A DNA stretch of 64,000 nucleotides, taken from assembly GCA_947631115.1 (NCBI GenBank), contig CANRKB010000008.1, positions 1 to 64,000 of the forward strand, given 5' to 3'. The position numbers were made by a program, and so were the translations under genes. Source of the DNA: an uncultured Clostridia bacterium (GTDB lineage Bacteria; Bacillota; Clostridia; Oscillospirales; Ruminococcaceae). The first letter of the stretch is position 1, and each line of letters starts with the position of its first letter. Positions 59,901-64,000 of this stretch are shown piece by piece. A model generated the notes under the pieces. That model was not told where the DNA came from, did no database searches, and was given only the letters and a program-made list of their open reading frames with translations.

Positions 59901-61127
59901 CTTACAGTGACGGTAACGAGCGACAAGAAAGGCACCTTGACAGTTGCAAACATAACGGCTGAAGAAAGCGAAACCGATATAACAACTCCTTTTATAGACA
60001 GAACTCCAGAAAATGTTAAACTGAACTTTGTAAACACCTACAGCGAAACGGGAGATTTCCAACTTTACCTTACAAAGACGCTTAAGGGAAGAACATGGAC
60101 GAAAGAAGAATTTACCTTTACCATTACTCCCGAAGATGATACTTTAGAGGCAATAGGGAAGCAAATCAAAGTTCCCGAAAGTTGGACGGACAACAAGGAC
60201 GGAACATATACCGTAACTATCAAAAAAGATGATCTTAACTCAAAGGACGTTACGGAAGAGCTAAAAACTTCTCCATGGACAACAAGAAAACTAGATTTGG
60301 GAAAACTTAGTGTAACCACCGAGGGAACAGACGGCGGGTCATTCGGGTTTACGATTGCGGAAGATACATCGCAATTTGCTTCTACTGAAGATAATATTCT
60401 AAACGGTCTTGAGTGCGCTCAATCGGAAATATACCTGCAAATTAACGCTGCTACCAATAAGAGCAGCACGGGTACACTCGAATTTTCGGCAACCTATGCT
60501 ACTGTAGGTTCTGACACGATTATCCCCGTTGACGGCAGCATTACACTTCCGTTTACAAATGCGGACACAAGGCTCGGAACAATAACGGTGAAAAAGACCG
60601 TCAGAGATGAACCTGCAGGCGAAAAGTTCAAGTTTACGCTGACATTGACAGAGCCGCCAAAAGGCAGCAATCTTCTTTTAGTGATCGATGAGCTTGTAAT
60701 TACTGTTAGCGGCGGTACAATCACAAAGAAATTTGACACAAGTTCCACCGACGGAAAATATTCCATGACTTTTGAGTTAGGAAACGAAGATGTTCTTAAA
60801 ATTGAGAACGTTCCTTTTGGTACGGAATACACGGTCACGGAAACAGTTCTTGACAAATTCCACCTACAAGAAGTCAAAAACAAAGACAACAAAGCTCTTA
60901 CATTGTTGCCTGACGGAAATGGAGTAAGCGGCGAAGTAACGACCACCAACAAAGAAGTTTATCTTGAGTTTGTAAACTCGCGGTTCTATGATATGCCGTT
61001 TACGGGCGGAACGGGCGTTCACCCGTGGGTAATACTCGGAATAATGCTTACGGTTCTCCCGCCGACTGTTTATTTGTTTTACAGGAAAAAGCGAAAACAA
61101 GAGTTCGCCAAGTCCTTTAAAAAATAG
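53973..61127 (+). CDS. giant sortase-anchored pilus tip-type adhesin
   Basis: 2,384 residues from the ATG at 53973 (GGAGG 8 nt upstream; the track start lies at the promoter). Signal peptide near 24-48 and a large N-terminal region of unknown fold (~60-700). Next is an SdrD/CnaB-like module (~740-1000), then a SpaA-type domain (IIEVLKYTGALKDNNLLQGATFRVYTT...YIVREVYSPAGYRF). At least four Spy0128/FctA-like isopeptide domains follow (KQIVGRAWNSDDSFSFDLTF, KLFSGRMDEDGN, KTINGRKWLETDSFKFTIEA, KTLKGRTWTKEEFTFTI), and a last CnaB-like unit. The C-terminus is a sorting signal: MPFTGG, a hydrophobic span and RKKRKQ. It probably caps a covalent pilus made with the next gene's product. The binding target is unknown. 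Confidence 0.9.
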   Translation: MQNRNNASNKKLHSKKAPWQRILASVLCVCLVVPMLNGVDLTWKMQSKSNIASAAEATAEQEARAEEYAKKFNLDDLKWNENTDDGKLNYGGSNRNYLDWRTKGTSFCGITQRNYIHVFAFEGDTICFGSNVDQSQLDISGDTLVSTNKDLQDEIEAKLGKGATADIILIDLQGNRIPFDVITNGAGHIPNVQTEVLAKTMESMAGNSRTDKSGKEFSYTPLTYKVKETGVYTFEFHSTNTDSKNGTRGQGLRKEEDFYNGTVPDGITANEAQGMLVAAWDVSVFNEMDQKETGRVYADYLSLQNNGNTVETYYVLTTDSYIYRWDWNGNAPYTYGFFTDNRGLIDNVTGDTIYKSVKNLDNGGQDYTKFGAEYKYPTSINTETSKTFSIFFEMPNTDLEGHLYSKALQPDPAEDIKFIDKVTVEGKEVPGAYQGAGGYFSFKTGEATTATLTLDFTKLKDAEGNPVKEKYAPVSISRSVTPHSINYFYWDGKDGNGEVIPKGKYNIADLLTITTKAGEIHFPVTDMENATEGFTITRVSHIYDKNGNQLDTEGSILDATKSVIYYDDTAIYYGEKIGDGKYTEADVNVWKSLEVKNDETGYSYRQYSNMNDNAGEYTVRKACEDYVGGITALKEGVAAEDFIRIGDHSHTTNTIEYYDEDGNFRKESSLSDTEKKMIEYLDSDRHPVGLTKSSSHSTTDYGLANFWTFIPSQPVTLSSDIGTIDIIEGNSFNLSCQVFFDNVVNGYYDQMVDEDTLLSGITLRLYRKTTDTSPIKGKTYYRKGTSSTKVNSSDKVNSKWDTITPVNSATVTNPQGSGLFELYSEAVTTIGGYVFSNIPYEDGDVFAYEVVRPNNSYILTSGTQQGKSQTLSKGHIIGNNYVLYNYDKAAFGTEVQLMTVGKNAGQIDPTKKSDGKSENETRTISAIDVGYNYSTYKTVTLQKTWDTAKPTDETPVPVFELSYVDNNNIGHVYEERPLAKIDKLSYSYPLLSDSIGGNKIKDWFVSAEYYIIGNTLYKQVFEYSPEAGDYSSFVGTCYKYKVDLEDGNEDKVTNQFDLPDKNGDGVSDWNDLAGFSGADWELSSASTYHAVLDRIIGTQEINISITNSTNSGIIEVLKYTGALKDNNLLQGATFRVYTTINSETEITLEDVQKRIDSGKNEDLQWLSEHQVGSSTTRTNGRVTFAGLDPKKHYIVREVYSPAGYRFMEALYMVHPMDCTEHKLAEGAGEVETEKWKMQNFFFNEEGYVQAAIANIPANGDMAIRKQIVGRAWNSDDSFSFDLTFWNEKDPLSFSSGTYNYPGAIEISEQEFDIVKGTDLGLSFYDNLKKFIEAINNSTEDIVVNYLSDFAKNVISINGTKDIEESLVDTKQSVSLVVNAKTDEDGEPVDDHPEDAILNTSKDEGTENKKQTVDPHFFPAAGTYTFTIKENVPTETGTMVYTGRVYTLEVVVTRVLDPNEAEGTAIRLENSYLKAEVNQIYYQDPTTDTAKYPNDYSAKQIYAGVAPTFTNEYYVQPAKQSTSYAIEKLFSGRMDEDGNLLKDWLDDDEFTIKIEGEDDITKEALLNRNIFIGGLNETGSYSETKTLVFKNNGVYDSKDKLLSKVDEKHLFRFDELDFRNLAFPVEWVFSETKGSYKTGEVVPKSEAEDRNVVLYVDEANATEYGVVEGNYFVENVNAELNKDTLYPVTSRTQNIVYTLIISEEDGKLPGVKYDTTKYKMVITLKNALNVGTTKPSEAVTDGIIDEIEISLYSVDGTTGEEKLKAYCKTDQHVVTSFDAWSDPETYFASYTTQSGHTATCTVYYVNSKGEIREPEKNGSGYRVYIDGTAYDITESTFSEYINRGVTFIIKREEHSDKETHAMPFNNTYTETATWKPTITKTINGRKWLETDSFKFTIEATSWPGYDGEHETGNYKLHEPIITDKDIDVTYANLTMTGGTTAEASMSEIVFNAPGKYTFTVTESSALPGISQTYGTVKLTVTVTSDKKGTLTVANITAEESETDITTPFIDRTPENVKLNFVNTYSETGDFQLYLTKTLKGRTWTKEEFTFTITPEDDTLEAIGKQIKVPESWTDNKDGTYTVTIKKDDLNSKDVTEELKTSPWTTRKLDLGKLSVTTEGTDGGSFGFTIAEDTSQFASTEDNILNGLECAQSEIYLQINAATNKSSTGTLEFSATYATVGSDTIIPVDGSITLPFTNADTRLGTITVKKTVRDEPAGEKFKFTLTLTEPPKGSNLLLVIDELVITVSGGTITKKFDTSSTDGKYSMTFELGNEDVLKIENVPFGTEYTVTETVLDKFHLQEVKNKDNKALTLLPDGNGVSGEVTTTNKEVYLEFVNSRFYDMPFTGGTGVHPWVILGIMLTVLPPTVYLFYRKKRKQEFAKSFKK

Positions 61128-61160
61128 TAAAATCAAATGATTTTAAGGAAGGAGTTTTTT

Positions 61161-63206
61161 ATGAATACTTCAACAAAACATTTTTTACCCAGGATAATAA
61201 GCGCGGTAATTGCGGTGCTGCTGGCGCTTACGGTGGCTGTGCCGGCGATGGCGGAGCCTACTGCGGATGATAATCTGACTATCACCATTAAGAATAACAA
61301 GGGTCTGCCCGCAATGACTGAAGATATGTTTGCGGTTTATCAGCTCTTTAAAGGTACGCCTATGAAAGAAAACGAAGAAGACGTACCCGTAGGCGAAAAT
61401 GATTGGAACGCCACAAACTGGAACAATTATGTTTTAGCGGATATTGAATGGGGCGCAAGCGTTGAAACTCCCGATACTTTTATTGAAAAATTACAAGCTT
61501 TAGATGAAGAATGGGCAAAAGATACAAGCGGCACACTTTTTGATACTGTTAAAACAGCTGCTGATCTCGCAAAAGTTCTTGTAGGGAAAGGCAATGAATT
61601 TATGCAGCATTTTGCTAAGTGGCTTGTTAAATCCGGACAGCTTAAGGCTTTGGAGGTGGACGAGCAAATAACTGTATTACTCAAAAGCGTTGAAGAAAAG
61701 CCGGAAGAAGATAGTCTGATTTATGAAGTAAAAGACGCAGGTTATTATCTGCTGGCTGAAACCGGCGACCATAGTGACGTAGGCGGTGAGGAAAACGACG
61801 CTGAATCCGAATATATCATAACGGTACTCGGAAATCAGACAATAAATCTTAAAGCTTCTATTCCTACTGTAAATAAAGTTATAAAAACTACAGAAGGAAA
61901 TGTAAAGGGTACTTCTGCCGATATAAACGAAGAATTGACATTTGTTATAGAAGGCACGCTCCCCAAGAACTATGGCGACTTTACAGAGGGATATGAGTAT
62001 ATTTTCCATGATTCTCTTCCCAACAGTTACAGTGCAATAAAAAATGTAGTTGTTACTATCTCTACAGATTTAAATGGAGATGGAGTATATTCTACTGAAG
62101 AGATTTTCACCCTTACGGCAGATCAGTATGAGAAAAGAATAAGAAGCACAACTTACAGCGATATTGACTGCACTCAGGAATTTCTGATTGGAAAAGAAAC
62201 TGGACCCGACGGTAAAAGTTATAGCAACATAAAGAGTTTAGAGGACAAAATAGATGCCTCGGGCAATGCAATTAAAATAAATAGGACTTCTAAAATAACT
62301 GTTCAGTATACAACGTCATTGGACGGGGACGCAAAATTAGGAAACAGCGGAACTGAAGGCAATAAGAGTACTGTTATTCTTCAGTATTCAAACGACCCCA
62401 ACGCTGAGTTGACATCTTCCAGCAGAACTGCTTATAGCGAGGTTTATGTTTATACTTATGGACTTGATTTGACGAAAATCGGAAACGACGTCGACCATAC
62501 AGAAGGACTTGGCGGAGCAGGATTTTTGCTTTACAAAACCGAAGAGAAAAAGAAAATCTATGCAAAATTTGATACTGTATATGATGCATCAATAGATAAA
62601 GATTCATGCTATAGATTTAATAGTTGGGAATTAGATGAAGATATAGATGTAGAAGAATTAATTAATAATTACAACAATGCTAAAGAAGCATATGACAATG
62701 CTTCAAAAGCAGATCGTGAAAGCTCGTCTTCTGTAGTAAGCTCTAATCTTCAAGCTGCATTAAATGCTTTGAAACCTTATTTGCTCAATTCTTCAATTGC
62801 AGAGGGAGAAGAAGGTAAGATCCTAAATATTACCGGAATTGCAGCAGGAGAATACGCTCTCACCGAGGTAGTTACTCCCGCAGGCTATAACACTATGGCT
62901 GATTATGGATTTACAATAACTGAAAATATAAATAAAACTTCCGGATTACTTACCGAATTTGTATATACTCCATCTGTAGGAGAATTTAAGACCTTTAATT
63001 CCTCATCTAAATATTCCGCAGAATTTGAAACAGGTCTTATCCCCGACACTCTGGAAAACATAAAAGCTCCACTGCTTCCCTTTACGGGCGGTATAGGAAC
63101 GGTTATATTCTATGTTCTCGGCGGAACGCTTGTTGCGGGAGCTATAGTGTACATCGTTATTATCGCTAAAAAGCGCAGAAAAGAAACAGAAAACTCTGAT
63201 AAATAA
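61161..63206 (+). CDS. LPFTG-anchored major pilin
   Basis: 681 residues from the ATG at 61161 (AAGGAAGGAG upstream). Signal peptide ending near VPAMA, an N-terminal domain with a substrate-like loop IPTVNKVIK that may hold the pilin lysine, a middle isopeptide domain, and a SpaA-type domain starting DLTKIGNDVDHTEGLGGAGFLLYK. The E-box GEYALTEVVTPAGY supplies the isopeptide catalytic Glu. Sorting signal LPFTGG, hydrophobic span, KKRRK. The backbone role is inferred from its place 33 nt after the adhesin and before a class C sortase. Confidence 0.9.
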   Translation: MNTSTKHFLPRIISAVIAVLLALTVAVPAMAEPTADDNLTITIKNNKGLPAMTEDMFAVYQLFKGTPMKENEEDVPVGENDWNATNWNNYVLADIEWGASVETPDTFIEKLQALDEEWAKDTSGTLFDTVKTAADLAKVLVGKGNEFMQHFAKWLVKSGQLKALEVDEQITVLLKSVEEKPEEDSLIYEVKDAGYYLLAETGDHSDVGGEENDAESEYIITVLGNQTINLKASIPTVNKVIKTTEGNVKGTSADINEELTFVIEGTLPKNYGDFTEGYEYIFHDSLPNSYSAIKNVVVTISTDLNGDGVYSTEEIFTLTADQYEKRIRSTTYSDIDCTQEFLIGKETGPDGKSYSNIKSLEDKIDASGNAIKINRTSKITVQYTTSLDGDAKLGNSGTEGNKSTVILQYSNDPNAELTSSSRTAYSEVYVYTYGLDLTKIGNDVDHTEGLGGAGFLLYKTEEKKKIYAKFDTVYDASIDKDSCYRFNSWELDEDIDVEELINNYNNAKEAYDNASKADRESSSSVVSSNLQAALNALKPYLLNSSIAEGEEGKILNITGIAAGEYALTEVVTPAGYNTMADYGFTITENINKTSGLLTEFVYTPSVGEFKTFNSSSKYSAEFETGLIPDTLENIKAPLLPFTGGIGTVIFYVLGGTLVAGAIVYIVIIAKKRRKETENSDK

Positions 63207-63259
63207 TTCGCGCGGTCGGGGCGGCTTGCCGTCCCGCACGCGGGGTTATGTAGAAACAT

Positions 63260-64000
63260 ATGGGAAAAACCGCAAAACCGAAAAGTAAAAAACATACCGC
63301 GGTTTCAGCAGTAATTCTGACGCTTGTTCTTCTTACGGGCGTTGCGCTGCTGCTGTATCCGACTGTAGCGGATTATATAAATTCTCTAGACTACAGAAAG
63401 GATATTGAAAAGTATCAGGACGACGTAAAAAAACTTGACGACACGACAAGGCAGAATATGCTAAAAGAAGCGGAAGAATGGAACACAAGACTTGCCGAAA
63501 AATCGGAGTTTATGGGTCTGCTTACAAGCAAGGAACACACAACCTATAACAGCCTTTTGGATCCTACGGGGACGGGAATTATAGGTTATATAGAAATTGA
63601 AAAGCTGAAAATTTACCTTCCTATCTACCACGGAACGGAAGAACCCGTGCTTCAGAGCGGCATAGGACATCTTGAGGGTTCGTCGCTCCCCATAGGCGGG
63701 AAAGGAACACATTCGCTTTTGTCGGGACATAGCGGTCTTCCCTCCTCAAAGCTTTTCAGCAACATAGATCAGCTTGAAAAGGGAGATACGTTTGTTATCC
63801 ATGTTCTCGGAGAAGTATTGACATACAGGGTTGAAAGCTCGGTGGTGGTGCTTCCCGAAGCTGCCGAAAAGCAGGAGTTTTATCCAGACCGCGATATTTG
63901 CACGCTTATGACCTGCACGCCGTACGGAGTGAATACACACCGTCTTCTTGTTCAGGGAGCGAGGGTGGAAACCGTTGCGGAGGAAAAGCCCGAAATGCCC
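63260..64000 (+). CDS. class C pilus sortase, cut by window end
   Basis: The ORF track omits this because it runs off the window: 247 codons from the ATG at 63260. Basic N-terminus, membrane helix (VSAVILTLVLLTGVALLLYP), helical stalk, lid-like LLDPTGTGIIGYIEIEKL, catalytic His in LSGHSGL, Cys in LMTCTPYG and Arg in HRLLVQG. All three active-site residues are present. It should link pilins through the LPFTG motif and pilin lysines. The C-terminal membrane helix expected of this class would lie beyond the window. 53 nt after the pilin stop. Confidence 0.93.
   Translation, partial: MGKTAKPKSKKHTAVSAVILTLVLLTGVALLLYPTVADYINSLDYRKDIEKYQDDVKKLDDTTRQNMLKEAEEWNTRLAEKSEFMGLLTSKEHTTYNSLLDPTGTGIIGYIEIEKLKIYLPIYHGTEEPVLQSGIGHLEGSSLPIGGKGTHSLLSGHSGLPSSKLFSNIDQLEKGDTFVIHVLGEVLTYRVESSVVVLPEAAEKQEFYPDRDICTLMTCTPYGVNTHRLLVQGARVETVAEEKPEMP

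Overview
The window looks like a chromosome segment from a low-to-mid GC member of the Bacillota, class Clostridia. The gene set (BceRSAB-type module, IreB, YlxR/YlxQ in a nusA-infB operon, DivIVA-domain protein, DUF1540, DUF4358, class C sortase with LPFTG-type pilins) fits a gut Oscillospiraceae/Ruminococcaceae-like commensal. The taxon is inferred from gene content only. Nearly all promoters I can read are sigma-A type with 17-bp spacers, and most genes have strong GGAGG ribosome binding sites. I saw no tRNA, rRNA or CRISPR array.

Layout. 1-1.1 kb: remains of an integrative element (a DUF4315-like small protein, a serine-recombinase fragment) and a DUF2019-like gene. 1.15-10.4 kb (minus): a translationally coupled operon of a CHASE2 adenylate cyclase, a TIM-barrel sugar isomerase-like protein and a very large FecR protein with 19 tandem 70-residue repeats. 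That last gene is broken by one nonsense codon and one frameshift. 10.6-11.6 kb (plus): a divergent GAF-GGDEF diguanylate cyclase. 11.9-15.1 kb: a transglutaminase-like/MORN lipoprotein and a small possible ribbon-helix-helix protein. 15.2-20.0 kb (minus): response regulator, histidine kinase, ABC ATPase, BceB-type permease and a 64-residue membrane protein, i.e. a peptide-antibiotic sensing and detoxification module. 20.2-25.2 kb (minus): a Gld-like ABC operon ending in a DUF4340 protein. 25.4-33.7 kb (minus): the rimP-nusA-rnpM-ylxQ-infB-rbfA-nrnA-truB-ribF operon. 33.8-36.3 kb (minus): rpmG-secE-nusG-rplK-rplA. 36.4-42.6 kb: a DUF4358 lipoprotein, a zinc-ribbon protein, a sigma factor, a lone class I fumarase beta subunit, a DivIVA-like protein, IreB, a DUF1540 protein and an M23 endopeptidase. 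43-49.3 kb (plus): gdhA, a lipoprotein, and ilvB-ilvN-ilvC. 49.6-51.0 kb: a second M23 paralogue. 51.0-51.6 kb: a hairpin-rich intergenic region. 51.7-64 kb (plus): a LytTR/GHKL two-component system, then a pilus locus with a 2,384-residue adhesin, a major pilin and a class C sortase cut by the window end.

How parts work together. The 51.7-64 kb region reads as a regulated sortase pilus. The promoter in front of the giant adhesin has a poor -35 box preceded by two 15-bp direct repeats with 21-bp period. That is the geometry expected for a LytTR-family activator, and a LytTR regulator is encoded just upstream. The cyclase operon and the divergent diguanylate cyclase put enzymes for two cyclic-nucleotide signals back to back, with a surface repeat protein downstream.

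The window also carries at least two families of palindromic intergenic elements. Family A has two inverted copies at 11.7 and 49.4 kb. Family B has four loci at 25.2, 33.7, 51.4 and 53.8 kb, several of them in 5' leaders. There is also a run of four perfect hairpins at 51.2 kb. These are the least explained features of the window.
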